Assembly: GCA_035295165.1 (NCBI GenBank)
Contig: DATGJN010000047.1
Span: 1 to 64,000, forward strand
Length of the DNA: 64,000 nt
From: a bacterium
Lineage (GTDB): Bacteria; Sysuimicrobiota; Sysuimicrobiia; Sysuimicrobiales; Segetimicrobiaceae
Reading direction: 5' to 3'
Made by a program: the position numbers and the translations under genes. Within the stretch, counting starts at the first letter, position 1. The number at the start of each line of letters is the position of its first letter. The notes beneath the pieces are model-generated. The model did not search any database and was not told the origin of the DNA. It saw only the letters and a program-made list of their open reading frames with translations. Shown here piece after piece: positions 24,813-34,800 of this stretch.

Positions 24813-27146
24813 ATGGCCCAGGGCACACCGGGAGCGCTCCCGCCGTCCACACCCTACCGGATCATCGGGAAGTCCCTCCCCCGCTTCGACGCCACCGACA
24901 AGGTCCGCGGCGCGACGCTGTACGCGGCCGACTGGCGGTTGCCGGGCATGCTCGTCGGCCGCATCCTCCGCGCGGTCTACCCGTCGGCGCGGATCCGCCG
25001 CATCGGGGTGGAACGGGCTCGCGCCCTCCCCGGCGTGGTGGCCGTGCTGACGGCGGAGGACGTCCCCGCAAACGCGATCCACGAGGACCCGACCGGCGTC
25101 GGCCTCGCCTTCTTCGACACGCCCGTGCTCGCGGCGGAGTGCGTGAGATACCAAGGAGAGCCCGTCGCGCTCGTGGCCGCCGAAACGGACGCCCAGGCGC
25201 AGGACGCCCTCGAGGCGCTCGAGGTGGAGTACGAACCGCTGCCCGGCGTCTTTGACGTGGAGGCGGCGCTCGCGCCGGACGCGCCGCGCATCCACCCGGA
25301 CCGGGAGAACCTCCTCATCCACTGGAAGCTGCGGCGGGGAGACGTGGACGACGGGTTCCGGCGCGCGGACGTCGTCGTCGAGCGCACGTACCGAACGCAG
25401 CGCGTCGACCACGCGTACCTAGAACCCGAGGCGGGGGTCGCGTGGGTGGACGGGGACGGCGTCGTGAACGTCCGCGCCGCGACGCAGGTGATCGAGCACT
25501 TCCGTGAGATCGCCGAGATGCTCCGCCTACCGCACAACAAGGTGCGGATGATCGCGCCGTTCGTCGGCGGCGGGTTCGGCGGCAAGGAAGACATGACGGT
25601 CGAACCCTACGTTGCCCTCCTCGCGTGGAAGACGGGACGGCCGGTGCGCATGCTGTGGACGCGCCAGGAATCCCTGCTCGCCCGGCCCAAGCGCCACCCC
25701 CTCGCGATGCGGTACCGCACGGGCGCGACCCGGGACGGCCGCCTCGTCGCGCAGCACATCGCCCTGCTGGCCGACGCGGGCCCCTACCCGCTGCTTTCCC
25801 CACGGGTGCTGTTCGCCGCGCTGGTCGCGGGGTGCGGCCCGTATCGCGTCCCCAACGTCACGATCGACGCCCGTGCCGCGTTCACGAACAACGTGCCAAC
25901 CAGCGCCATGCGCGGCTTCGGCGCGATGCAGGTCACGTTTGCGTACGAGTCGCAGATGGATCTGCTCGCGGAGGCGCTCCACATCTCGTCGGTGGAGCTA
26001 CGCTCGCGGAACTTCCTCCAAAAGGGCGACGCGCTGGCCACGGGGCAGACGATCGACACGCACGTCGCCCTGCCCCATCTGGTCCCGCTCGCCACCGCCG
26101 CGCTCGGCCCCCCGAGCCGCCCATCGGGCCCCGCGGCCAGGGTGGGCCGGGGAATCGGCTGCAACATCCAGCCCTACGGCCGCACGGTGTGGTTCCGGGA
26201 CCGCGCGCACGCGTGGGTCGGGTTCGAGGCCGACGGGTCCCTCGTGATCCGCACGGGCGTGACCGACCTCGGCGGCGGTCAAGCCGCGTCGCTGGCGCAG
26301 ATCGCGGCGGAAATCCTGGGCGTCTCGCCGGGCCGCATCGCCGTCCACATCGGCGACAGCGCGCTGACCCCGCTCGCCGGCGGGACGTTCGCCACCCGGC
26401 AACTCTACATGTCGGGCAACGCCGTAGCACAGACCGCGCGGGAGCTCCGGGCGATGATCGCGCCGGTCGCCGCCGTGGCGCTCGAGGCGGCCGAGGTAGA
26501 CGTACAGCTCGCCGACGACCACGCCAGCGTCATCGGCAGCCCGGAGCGGACGATCGCGCTCGCGCGCGTGGTCGCGGAGTGCGCCCGCCGCGGCGTCCCC
26601 GCGGCGCACCTGTCGACGTTCCACGGCGAGCAGGCCCCGCCGATCGACCTCGAGACGGGACAGGGCAAGACGTTCCCCGACTACACGTTCGGGTGCCACG
26701 CCGTCGAGGTGGAGGTCGACGTGGAGACGGGGGCTGTTACGCTGCTCAAGTACGCGGCGTGCCACGACGTCGGGCGCGCCATCCACCCGCAGAGCGTGCA
26801 GGGCCAGATCCAGGGCGGCGCCGTGATGGGAGCCGGCCAGGCGCTCATGGAGGAGATCGCGGTCGACGCCGGCACCAACCTGAGCACGCTATTCGCGGGC
26901 TATCTCATGCCCACGGCGATGGACGTGCCCGACGTCGCGCCCGTGGTGGTCGAGTCCGGCGAGGGCAAGGGACCGTTCAACGCGCGGGGAATCGGGGAAC
27001 CGCCCACCGGCCCTCCGCCGGCGGCGATCGCCAGCGCGATCTGGGACGCCGCGGGCGTTCGCCTGGTTGACCTGCCGATGACTCCGGAACGGGTGCTCGA
27101 GGCGCTCGACGCGCAACGGAAGAAGACCGCGGGCGAGCCGATCTAG
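24813..27146 (+). CDS. Second molybdenum hydroxylase large subunit (xanthine dehydrogenase family)
   Basis: 777 residues, close paralogue of the large subunit encoded at 1600-3909: both share VGGGFGGKED, ARPKRHP, SAMRGFGAMQ and RGIGEPP. Unlike that copy it has no FAD or 2Fe-2S subunit gene beside it. It may use the small subunits from the other operon, giving a second specificity. The active-site Glu in GIGEPPTGPP is present, so it appears functional. The ATG at 24813 was chosen; a GTG 6 nt upstream is possible. Confidence 0.9.
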   Translation: MAQGTPGALPPSTPYRIIGKSLPRFDATDKVRGATLYAADWRLPGMLVGRILRAVYPSARIRRIGVERARALPGVVAVLTAEDVPANAIHEDPTGVGLAFFDTPVLAAECVRYQGEPVALVAAETDAQAQDALEALEVEYEPLPGVFDVEAALAPDAPRIHPDRENLLIHWKLRRGDVDDGFRRADVVVERTYRTQRVDHAYLEPEAGVAWVDGDGVVNVRAATQVIEHFREIAEMLRLPHNKVRMIAPFVGGGFGGKEDMTVEPYVALLAWKTGRPVRMLWTRQESLLARPKRHPLAMRYRTGATRDGRLVAQHIALLADAGPYPLLSPRVLFAALVAGCGPYRVPNVTIDARAAFTNNVPTSAMRGFGAMQVTFAYESQMDLLAEALHISSVELRSRNFLQKGDALATGQTIDTHVALPHLVPLATAALGPPSRPSGPAARVGRGIGCNIQPYGRTVWFRDRAHAWVGFEADGSLVIRTGVTDLGGGQAASLAQIAAEILGVSPGRIAVHIGDSALTPLAGGTFATRQLYMSGNAVAQTARELRAMIAPVAAVALEAAEVDVQLADDHASVIGSPERTIALARVVAECARRGVPAAHLSTFHGEQAPPIDLETGQGKTFPDYTFGCHAVEVEVDVETGAVTLLKYAACHDVGRAIHPQSVQGQIQGGAVMGAGQALMEEIAVDAGTNLSTLFAGYLMPTAMDVPDVAPVVVESGEGKGPFNARGIGEPPTGPPPAAIASAIWDAAGVRLVDLPMTPERVLEALDAQRKKTAGEPI

Positions 27147-27295
27147 CGTCTCGGACGCAGGGTCCGGCAGGAGTTCGATATCCTCGTCGAAGCAACCCAA
27201 CGCGGCGCGGGGCCGCCCCGGGCACGATGCGGCAGAAGCGCCCGTGCGCGGGGCCCCGCCCGGAACAGAGACGGTCGGGCCTTAGGAGGCGCCAC

Positions 27296-28270
27296 ATGGC
27301 GGGTCGAGAGGTCCACTTCGGCGTCGCGCTCGAGAACTTCACCCCGCATCCGGACGAGCCGAACGTCGACGGGATCCTGGACTACGCGGCCAAGGCGGAG
27401 ACGTTGGGGTTCCACTCGGCGTGGGTGTGGGACCATATCCTCTTGGGAACAAAGCGCCCGTTTCCCTTTCTCGAGGCCCTCTCCACGCTCGCGGCGCTCG
27501 CCGTCCGCACGAGCCGCCTGCGGCTCGGCACCGGCGTCTGCGTCCTGCCGCTACGGAACCCCGTCGTGCTGGCGAAGGTGCTCACCAGCATCGATCATCT
27601 CTCCAAGGGCAGGCTCGTGATGGGATTCGCCGCCGGCTGGTACGCGCGCGAGTTCGAGGCGTGCGGCGTCTCCTTCAAGGACCGCGGGAAGATCTTCGTG
27701 CAGCACCTGGACATCGTCAAGCGATTTTGGACCGAGGAGCGCGTGGACGGGGCGGTCGACGGCTACGCCTTCAACGGGGCGGTGATGCTGCCGAAGCCAC
27801 TACAGCGGCCGCGGCCGCGGATCCTGATCGGCGGCTACGTCGACGCCGTCCTCCGCCGGGTCGTGCGCCACGGCGACGGCTGGCTGACGTACTTCTACAC
27901 GGCGGAGAGTTTCCGAAAGACCTGGCGCAGGCTGCACGAGATCGCCGGCGAGCAGGGGCGCGATCCGGCGGACCTCCGCAACGTGAACCAGCTCCCCATC
28001 TACGTCGCCGACACGTTCGAGGAGGCGGACCGCGGCAGCCGCGACTTCATCGCCCGGTACTTCGACGTGGCGCCGTGGAGCGAATCCTCCCCGGACAGCG
28101 CCATTCGCGGGACGCCGGCACAGTGCGCCGAGCAGCTGGCGCGTCACATCGAAGCCGGCGTGGAACACATCGTGCTGGTGCCCTTCGAGTACCGCACGGA
28201 CCAGCTCGAGATCATCGCCCGAGACGTGATCCCCCGCCTGCGCGGCATGACCGCGGGGGTCGCGCCGTGA
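27296..28270 (+). CDS. LLM-class flavin-dependent oxidoreductase
   Basis: 324 residues, luciferase-like TIM barrel that uses FMN or coenzyme F420. VHFGVALENFTPHPDEPN, SAWVWDHILLG, RLRLGTGVCVLP and VMGFAAGWYAREFEA are characteristic of the probable F420-dependent subgroup. AGGAGG precedes the ATG at 27296. The window also encodes CofG and CofH for the F420 chromophore, so F420 use is plausible. It may oxidise or open a ring intermediate. It overlaps the next gene (GTGA). Confidence 0.88.
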   Translation: MAGREVHFGVALENFTPHPDEPNVDGILDYAAKAETLGFHSAWVWDHILLGTKRPFPFLEALSTLAALAVRTSRLRLGTGVCVLPLRNPVVLAKVLTSIDHLSKGRLVMGFAAGWYAREFEACGVSFKDRGKIFVQHLDIVKRFWTEERVDGAVDGYAFNGAVMLPKPLQRPRPRILIGGYVDAVLRRVVRHGDGWLTYFYTAESFRKTWRRLHEIAGEQGRDPADLRNVNQLPIYVADTFEEADRGSRDFIARYFDVAPWSESSPDSAIRGTPAQCAEQLARHIEAGVEHIVLVPFEYRTDQLEIIARDVIPRLRGMTAGVAP

Positions 28271-29220
28271 CCGGCCTGACCTTCGTGGAAGCGCGGCGCC
28301 GCGTGGAGACGAAAGACCGGGCGCTGCGCGACAAGCGGATGTCGCTCGCGCAGGCCGCGTCGCTCGTGCGGAACGGCGATCATCTGGCGATCGGCGGGTG
28401 CCTGTACTCGCGCACGCCGATGGCGCTGCTCAGGGAGATCCTGCGCTTGCGCCGCACCGGCCTCACGCTCTCGCGCAACCTGATGTGCTACGAGAGCGAG
28501 CTGTTCCTGGTGGCCGGGGCGACGCGCGAGCTCGTCACCAGCTGGATCGGCATCGGCCTCCCGTGGGGGCTCTCGCGCGTGGTGCGGGAGCTCGTCGAAA
28601 GCGGGCAGGCCCGCCTCGAGGAGTGGAGCCACCTGGCGATGGGACTCCGGTATCGCGCGGCGGCGATGGGGATGCCGTTCTTGCCCACGCTGTCGATGCT
28701 CGGCTCGGACCTGCAAACGACCACGACGGCCAAGACGATGGCGTGCCCGTTCACCGGCGAGCGGTTGTGCCTGGTCCCCGCGCTGTTTCCGGACGTCGCG
28801 GTCATGCACGTCCACCGGGCGGACCGCTTCGGCAACGCGCAGATCGACGGGTATCCGCACATGGACGCCGACATCGGGCTCGCGGCCTCCACGGTCATCA
28901 TCAGCGCCGAGGAGATCGTGGACACCGAGGAGATCCGGCGCCGCGCCGACCGCACGGCGATCCCCTTCTTCGCGGTGGACGCGGTCGTCGAGGTGCCGTA
29001 CGGCGCGTACCCGCACGAGTGTTACGGCCTCTACGAGGCCGACATCGACCACATCGGCGCCTACGCGCGCCGCACCGGGGCGGAGGGCGTTCCGGCCGCC
29101 CGCGCGTATCTCGAGGACTACGTCTACGGAGAAGAGACCTTCGACGACTACCTCGGGCGGTTCGGCACGGACCGGCTTCTCCGCCAGCGAGAGGCCGCCC
29201 GCGAGCTGACGGGCGGATGA
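28267..29220 (+). CDS. CoA-transferase family protein, alpha subunit
   Basis: 317 residues, class I CoA-transferase alpha-type (glutaconate CoA-transferase A/IpdA-like). The oxyanion-loop region is LAIGGCLYSRTPMAL, and DRFGNAQIDGYPHMDADI is typical. Translation starts at a GTG overlapping the previous stop. It pairs with the next gene. Some relatives are true CoA-transferases, others (IpdAB) hydrolyse cyclic acyl-CoAs; the sequence does not separate these. Confidence 0.85.
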   Translation: MTGLTFVEARRRVETKDRALRDKRMSLAQAASLVRNGDHLAIGGCLYSRTPMALLREILRLRRTGLTLSRNLMCYESELFLVAGATRELVTSWIGIGLPWGLSRVVRELVESGQARLEEWSHLAMGLRYRAAAMGMPFLPTLSMLGSDLQTTTTAKTMACPFTGERLCLVPALFPDVAVMHVHRADRFGNAQIDGYPHMDADIGLAASTVIISAEEIVDTEEIRRRADRTAIPFFAVDAVVEVPYGAYPHECYGLYEADIDHIGAYARRTGAEGVPAARAYLEDYVYGEETFDDYLGRFGTDRLLRQREAARELTGG

Positions 29221-29981
29221 CGTCGTACACGGCGTCCGAGCTCCTCGCCGTGACGGCGAGCCGCCTCCTCGCCGACCACAAGATCGTGTTCGCGGGCGTG
29301 GGGACCCCGCTCCTCGCGTCGGCGCTGGCGCGCACCACGCACGCGCCGCACCTGACCATCGTCGTAGAGGGCGGGGTGATCGGCCTGGAGGCGCAGCCCG
29401 GAAAACTTCCGATCTCGACGAACGAGATGCGCGCCGGGTGTCGCGCGATGATGCTCCCTCCGATCACGCAGACCTTTCTGTACGCGCAGCGCGGCTTCTT
29501 CGACTACGGCTTCCTCGGCGGCGCGCAGATCGACGCGCACGGCAACATCAACACGTCGGTGATCGGCCCCGTCGACCGCCCACGGGTGCGCCTGCCCGGC
29601 AGTGGAGGCGCCTGCGACATCATCTCCCACTGCCGGGAGGTCTTCATCGTCACGACGCACGAGCGCCGCCGATTCGTGGAACGCCTGGACTTCGTCACCA
29701 GCCCGGGCTACCTCGCCGGGGGAACAGCGCGAACCGGCGCCGGCCTGCTCTTCGGGGGGCCGAGCAGGGTCGTCACGAACTTGGCGATGATGAGCTTCCA
29801 TCCCCGGACTCGGCGCATGCACCTCGACGCGCTGCAACCCCAGGCCGACGTCCGGCAGGTCCGCGACAACACTGGGTTCGAGATCGAGGTGCCCGCCGAA
29901 CCGGAGAGGCTCTCCCCGCCCACCGACCACGAACTCGAGTTCCTCCGGCGGCTGGATCCGGACCGCCTGTTCCTGGGCTGA
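29217..29981 (+). CDS. CoA-transferase family protein, beta subunit
   Basis: 254 residues, beta-type partner of the preceding gene, overlapping it by ATGA. VVEGGVIG places Glu51 where class I CoA-transferases carry the catalytic glutamate. FLGGAQIDAHGNINTSVIGP and LPGSGGACDI are family hallmarks. It would activate a carboxylic acid released by the upstream enzymes or transfer CoA from its thioester. Confidence 0.86.
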   Translation: MTSYTASELLAVTASRLLADHKIVFAGVGTPLLASALARTTHAPHLTIVVEGGVIGLEAQPGKLPISTNEMRAGCRAMMLPPITQTFLYAQRGFFDYGFLGGAQIDAHGNINTSVIGPVDRPRVRLPGSGGACDIISHCREVFIVTTHERRRFVERLDFVTSPGYLAGGTARTGAGLLFGGPSRVVTNLAMMSFHPRTRRMHLDALQPQADVRQVRDNTGFEIEVPAEPERLSPPTDHELEFLRRLDPDRLFLG

Positions 29982-29996
29982 GCGACCGCACCCGTT

Positions 29997-30012
29997 CGGC
30001 GGCCCGCCGCCG
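29997..30012. terminator. Small GC hairpin after the CoA-transferase pair
   Basis: CGGCGG (29997-30002), 4-nt loop, CCGCCG (30007-30012). It lies in the 89-nt gap before the M24 gene, which has its own strong ribosome binding site. No T-run follows, so partial termination or mRNA stabilisation is only a possibility. Confidence 0.25.
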
Positions 30013-30070
30013 GGGCGACCGTCAGCGACAGCCGACATCGTCAGAACAGCGCAACGCCGGGAGGCATGCG

Positions 30071-31270
30071 ATGACGATCCCAAGAGTACAGGTTCAGGAA
30101 GGCTCCGGCCCGCTGGTCGACGCGCTCCCGTTCAGCGATGCGGAGTTCCAACGCCGCCTCGACAACACCCGGCGGGAGATGGCGGCCCGCGATCTGGCGG
30201 CGTTCATCAGCTTTACGCCGGAGAACATCTACTATCTGACGGGGCACGATAGCCCGGGCTACTACTTCTATCAGGCGTCGGTGTTGACGCCGAACCGGCG
30301 TCCCGTCAACGTGCTGCGCCGGATCGAAACGACGAACACGCTGGGACGGAGCTGGTCGCGACAGACCGTAGGGTACGAGGACCGGCAAGACCCGGTCGAG
30401 GCCACGCTGGGGCTGTTGCACGAGCTGGGGGTCGCCGGCAAGACGGTCGGGGCCGAAGCGGATAGCTGGTTTATCAGTCCCAAGCGGTATCACCAGCTTC
30501 AGCGGGGCGTCGAAAGCGCGGGAGGGCAGCTCGCCGACGCCTCGCGAGTGGTGGAGGAGCAGCGGGTGACCAAGTCGGCCGAGGAACTGAACCACATCCG
30601 GGCGGCGGCGCGGGCCGCGGCGCGGGCGATGCGGGCGGCGATCGGGGCGTCGCGGGCGGGGACGACCGAGAACGAGGTCGCGGCGGCGATGTCGGCGGAA
30701 CTCATTCGGGCGGGCAGCGAGTACGCCGGGCTGCCGCCGTTCATCACGAGCGGGCCCCGGACTAGCCTCTGCCACAGCACCTGGGCGGGGCGAACCTACC
30801 TGGCGGGGGATGTGCTCAACTACGAGCTGCCAGGGGTGGTCAAGCGCTACTGTGCGGCGCTGTTCCGCAGCGGCGTCGTGGGCAAGCCCGCCGATGAGGT
30901 GGCACGGCGAGGGCGGGCCGTGCGGGAGGCTCTTGAGCACGTGATCGAGGCGATCAAGCCGGGGGCAACCTCAGGAGAAGTGCACGATGCGAGCAAATCA
31001 GTGTTCCGCAAGCACGGGATGGGGCACATGCTCGGACACCGCACCGGCTACTCCGTGGGGATCAACTACGCGCCCGACTGGGGTGAAGGGCAGATCATGT
31101 CGATTTGGGACGGCGACGAGCGCCCCCTCCGACCCGGGATGACGTTCCACTTGGTGCCGGGAATCTACGACCTCGCCCGCTACACGATCATCATCGGCGA
31201 AACGGTACTCGTCACAGACACCGGGTGCGAGGTGATCACAGACTTCCCGCGGGATCTGTTTATCGTTTAG
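30071..31270 (+). CDS. M24-fold protein, creatinase/ectoine-hydrolase-like
   Basis: 399 residues with the two-domain pita-bread architecture of M24 proteins. The metal-ligand positions of true metallopeptidases look replaced: where those have an Asp-rich DFG...SDLTRT segment, this one has NYELPGVVKRYCAALFRS. HRTGYSVGINYAPDWGE is the signature of the non-metal creatinase/DoeA branch. Creatinase splits creatine to sarcosine and urea; DoeA hydrolyses ectoine. GGGAGGC precedes the ATG at 30071. Last gene of the rightward run. Sarcosine as product would match the sarcosine-dehydrogenase-like gene at 13928, but this is inference. Confidence 0.8.
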   Translation: MTIPRVQVQEGSGPLVDALPFSDAEFQRRLDNTRREMAARDLAAFISFTPENIYYLTGHDSPGYYFYQASVLTPNRRPVNVLRRIETTNTLGRSWSRQTVGYEDRQDPVEATLGLLHELGVAGKTVGAEADSWFISPKRYHQLQRGVESAGGQLADASRVVEEQRVTKSAEELNHIRAAARAAARAMRAAIGASRAGTTENEVAAAMSAELIRAGSEYAGLPPFITSGPRTSLCHSTWAGRTYLAGDVLNYELPGVVKRYCAALFRSGVVGKPADEVARRGRAVREALEHVIEAIKPGATSGEVHDASKSVFRKHGMGHMLGHRTGYSVGINYAPDWGEGQIMSIWDGDERPLRPGMTFHLVPGIYDLARYTIIIGETVLVTDTGCEVITDFPRDLFIV

Positions 31271-31334
31271 GGGTCGTCGCAGCCGGAACGATCTACGAGC
31301 ACGGCGCCCTACCGCGTTCACAAGACGGTTCTGT

Positions 31335-31725
31335 GCGGTTTGGTTTCGTGTGGGAGCACGTCTGCCGAGCTCTCCGGTCCGCCGCGGTCGTGCTCGAGGA
31401 GTCGGAGCGGTTCGACGCGATTCACGCGGTCGTGGCGCGGATCGTAGTACACTCGAACGGTCGAGTGGATATCGATGCGGCTGTACCGTTGGCAGATGAT
31501 CCGGTGACTCCGACGTACGTGAGAAATGTGGCCGCTGCGTCTATGGCGTCGTGGAGTCGTGCACGCAACGGGCCACCACCGCGAGAAACGTCCGTGACCT
31601 CGGCCCCGCACGCTTGGTGGTGCGAGACAGTCTGGCAGCGGCACCGTCGGACCGTGGTCGAAGCGCATCCCCTGCTCGTCGCGCTCGAACTGGCCCGTGG
31701 CACGGCGTGTATCATGTTAACATGA
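31335..31725 (+). pseudogene. Possible gene remnant, recombinase-like tail
   Basis: The open frame reads VRFGFVWEHVCRALRSAAVV, then ESERFDAIHAVVARIVVHSN and VDIDAAVPLADDPVTP. The pattern of a helical linker followed by a short beta segment is like the C-terminal end of serine recombinases, but the match is by impression only. There is no ribosome binding site and no N-terminal domain, and the C-terminal third looks random. It is best read as a decayed fragment. Confidence 0.25.
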
Positions 31726-31726
31726 T
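31711..31726. promoter_or_regulatory. Perfect 16-bp AT-rich palindrome, candidate operator
   Basis: ATCATGTTAACATGAT at 31711-31726 is its own reverse complement. It stands out in GC-rich DNA, about 160 nt upstream of the CydDC-like ABC gene. Dyad sites of this kind bind dimeric repressors (GntR, LacI or MarR type). No regulator gene is adjacent. It may equally belong to the decayed element upstream. Confidence 0.45.
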
Positions 31727-31883
31727 GATGATCGTTCCTGCCTTGCCCAGCCCGACGGCACTTGCCTCATCAACAGCCGGTGACGGTGGACCTCCGCGCG
31801 CTTGATCCCGGTGCGGACGCGCGCGCCGAAGCCGTCCGTGGCGCGGAACGCAGGGATGTGGGGCCGTCGCGACAGGAGTGCGG

Positions 31884-34800
31884 ATGTATTTCGACAAACA
31901 GCTTTGGGCGTTGATGCGCGGCGCGAGGCTCCGGATCGCGGCCGCGATCGCGGTTGGACTCCTCTCCTCGTTCGTCGGAATTGCCCGCTTCGCCGCGCTC
32001 GGCTGGCTGTTGACCGTCGTGTTCCGCGGCGCGCAAGCCGGAGGGCTCGTCATTCCGGCCGCCACCGTGGCCGGGGCCGTTTTCCTGCGAGGCGCGCTCG
32101 AATACGTGCGGGCTATGATCGCGCATCAGACCTCATCGTGTATCCAGACCCAACTCCGCGCGCGCCTCTACGACAAGGTGGTCGAGCTCGGCCCCGCTTG
32201 GTTCGCCGGGGAGCGGACGGGTGGTGTAATGCTGTCGATCGTGGACGGCGTCGAACAACTCCAACCCTTCTTCGGCCAGTACCTTCCGCAACTATGCGTC
32301 ACCGCGCTGACCCCAATTGCGATCTTTGCCTTCATTGCCTGGTGGGACGTGCCGGTCGCCGCGGTGATGCTTGTCTTCGCGCTCCTCGGGCTCGTGGTGC
32401 CGGCGGTCCACGGGGGCAATCGGCACGCAAGCCTGCGCCGCTCGGCGTCACTGAAGACGTTCAGCGAAGAATTCCTCGATGCCATCCAGGGGCTGGCGAC
32501 GCTCAAAGCGTTTGGGCAGAGTACTGCGTACGGTCGGATGCTCGCGGACAAGGCACGCGCCCTGTCGCGCGATACGATCCGCGTGCTCGCCACCAGCCTG
32601 TCGAGCCGCGGGATCACCGACCTCGTTGTCGCAAGCGGCGCCGCCGCAGGGCTGACGCTCGGCGCGTACCGGGTGTCACACGGACTCATGAGCCTCCAGG
32701 CCCTGCTGATCATTCTCATGGCCGGCACCGAGATTTTCCGTCCGCTCCGCGACCTCCGGACCGTGCTGCACCAAGGACTCGTCGGACAGGCCGCGGCGAT
32801 CGGGATCACCGCCCTGCTGGACACCGCAGCGACAACGCCCAGCGGCCGCGGGGCCGCGCCGGTGACACTCCCACCCACGCTCGAATTCGAACGTGTCCGG
32901 TTCGCCTACCCCGGCCGGCGCGGCGATGCCCACGGCGGCTTGTCGTTTACAGTCGGCGCCGGGGAACGTGTCGGCATCGTGGGACCGAGCGGTGCCGGCA
33001 AGTCATCGATCACACGCCTGCTGTTGCGACTGTACGATCCTCAGGAAGGCACCGTGCGCATCGGGGGACGAGATTACCGCACGATCGACCCGGAACAGGC
33101 GCGTTCCCAGATCGCCGTGGTCCAGCAGGATACCCACCTGTTCCACGGTACGGTCGAGGAGAACCTGCGGCTCGGGAGCCCGGACGCCACGACGGAGGAA
33201 CTCGTCGCGGCGGCGCGCGCCGCAAACGCGGATGGGTTCATCCAGACCCTCCCGCAAGGATACGCTACCGTGATCGGCGAGCGCGGCGCCAAGCTCTCAG
33301 GCGGGCAGCGTCAACGTCTCGCGATCGCGCGGGCGCTGCTGCGCGACGCGCCGATCCTGATTCTCGACGAAGCGACGTCTTCGGTCGACTCAGAGAGCGA
33401 AGCCGCGATCCAGCAAGCGCTCGACCGCCTGATGGTCGGACGCACGACGCTCATCCTTGCCCATCGCCTGTCGAGCGTAATCGACGCCGACCGCATCCTC
33501 GTTCTCGACCAAGGTCGCATCGTCGAGAGCGGACGTCACGACGAACTGATGCGACGGGATGGGGCTTACCGCCGGTTGATGGGCACGCAAGCTGACGACG
33601 GAGTCCTTGTGGCAGACTCCCGCTCCGAACGTCCGCGGGTCTCTCGCGGCGGCCCCGATCTGCTCGGCGATGTTGACCTCGCCGCGGACCCCGAGGATGC
33701 GATCGTACGGGCTTTCCCACTCGGCCTAGGGAAGACCGTTGCCACGCTGTTGCAGTTTGTCCTGCCGCTGCGCGGGCAGCTCGCACTGACGATGCTGTCG
33801 GGCATCGGTCGTGTCGCCGCCTTCACCGGTGTCGCGATCGTGAGCGCCCTCATCGTCGCCGCCGTGCGGCACGGCGCGCCGTACGGCGCGTTCCTCGTGC
33901 TGCTTGCGATCACCACGCCGCTGGCCGGGATCCTGCAGTGGGTCGAAGCCTACCTCGCTCATGTGGTGGCGTACGATCTGCTGGCCGAGATGCGCATCGC
34001 GCTGTTCGCGAAACTGGATGCCTTGGCCCCGGCGTATCTGCTCCGACGGCGGTCGGGAGACCTGGTCGCGCTCGCGACGCAGGATGTCGAGACGATCGAG
34101 TACTTCTATGCGCACACCGTCACGCCCGCGGCCGTGGCGGTGTTCACGCCCGCCACTGTGCTCATCGCGCTCGCCGTCGTCGCATGGCCGGTGGGCTTGG
34201 CCTTGCTGCCGTTCCTTGCGTACGTTGGGATCGCGCCGCTGTTCTTCCGGCGGCGCATCGACCAGATCGGGGCGCGCGTTAGGGAAAGTCTGGGATTGCT
34301 CACCGCCCACGTCGGGGACACGATTCAAGGGCTCTCGGAGCTCGTGGCCTTCCAGGCGCTCGATCGGCGCCGCGCTGAGTTCATGGACGTCGTCCGCGCG
34401 TACCAGGCGACGCGCCTGGAGTTCTTCAAGGATCTCGCGTTCCAGACGGCGCAACTCGAAGTGGGTATGGGCCTGGGCGGGCTGGCGGTCGCCGGGGCCG
34501 GGGCGCTGCTCGCGGCGCACCGACGCCTGGATCCCACGGTGTTGCCGCTCCTGACGCTGCTCGCGGTCGCGGCGTTCCTCCCAGTATCGGAGATCGCAAA
34601 TGTCGGCCGGCAACTGGCCGACACCTTCGCGTCGACCCGTCGGCTGTACACGGTCAACCGCGAACCCGTAACGGTGACCGACGGCCCGGAGAATCCGCCA
34701 CCGCCGGCACGCGGCGGATCCGCGATCGCGTTCAACGGTGTGACCTTCACGTACCCGGGGACGCGCCGCGCGGCGCTCTCGTCGTTCAGCCTGGACATCC

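Larger units (their letters stand above)
31271..31883. other. Gene-poor gap between the catabolic run and the CydDC-like gene
   Basis: About 610 bases. The first half keeps one forward frame open with protein-like composition (see the remnant at 31335-31725). The rest carries a 16-bp palindrome and a GACAGGAG ribosome binding site for the next gene. No complete gene could be supported. Confidence 0.5.

Noticed and set aside
31740-31830. Minus-strand segment resembling the transposase start (AEVHRHRLLMR)
   Set aside because: Only a few residues match the edge fragment; no open frame of useful length.
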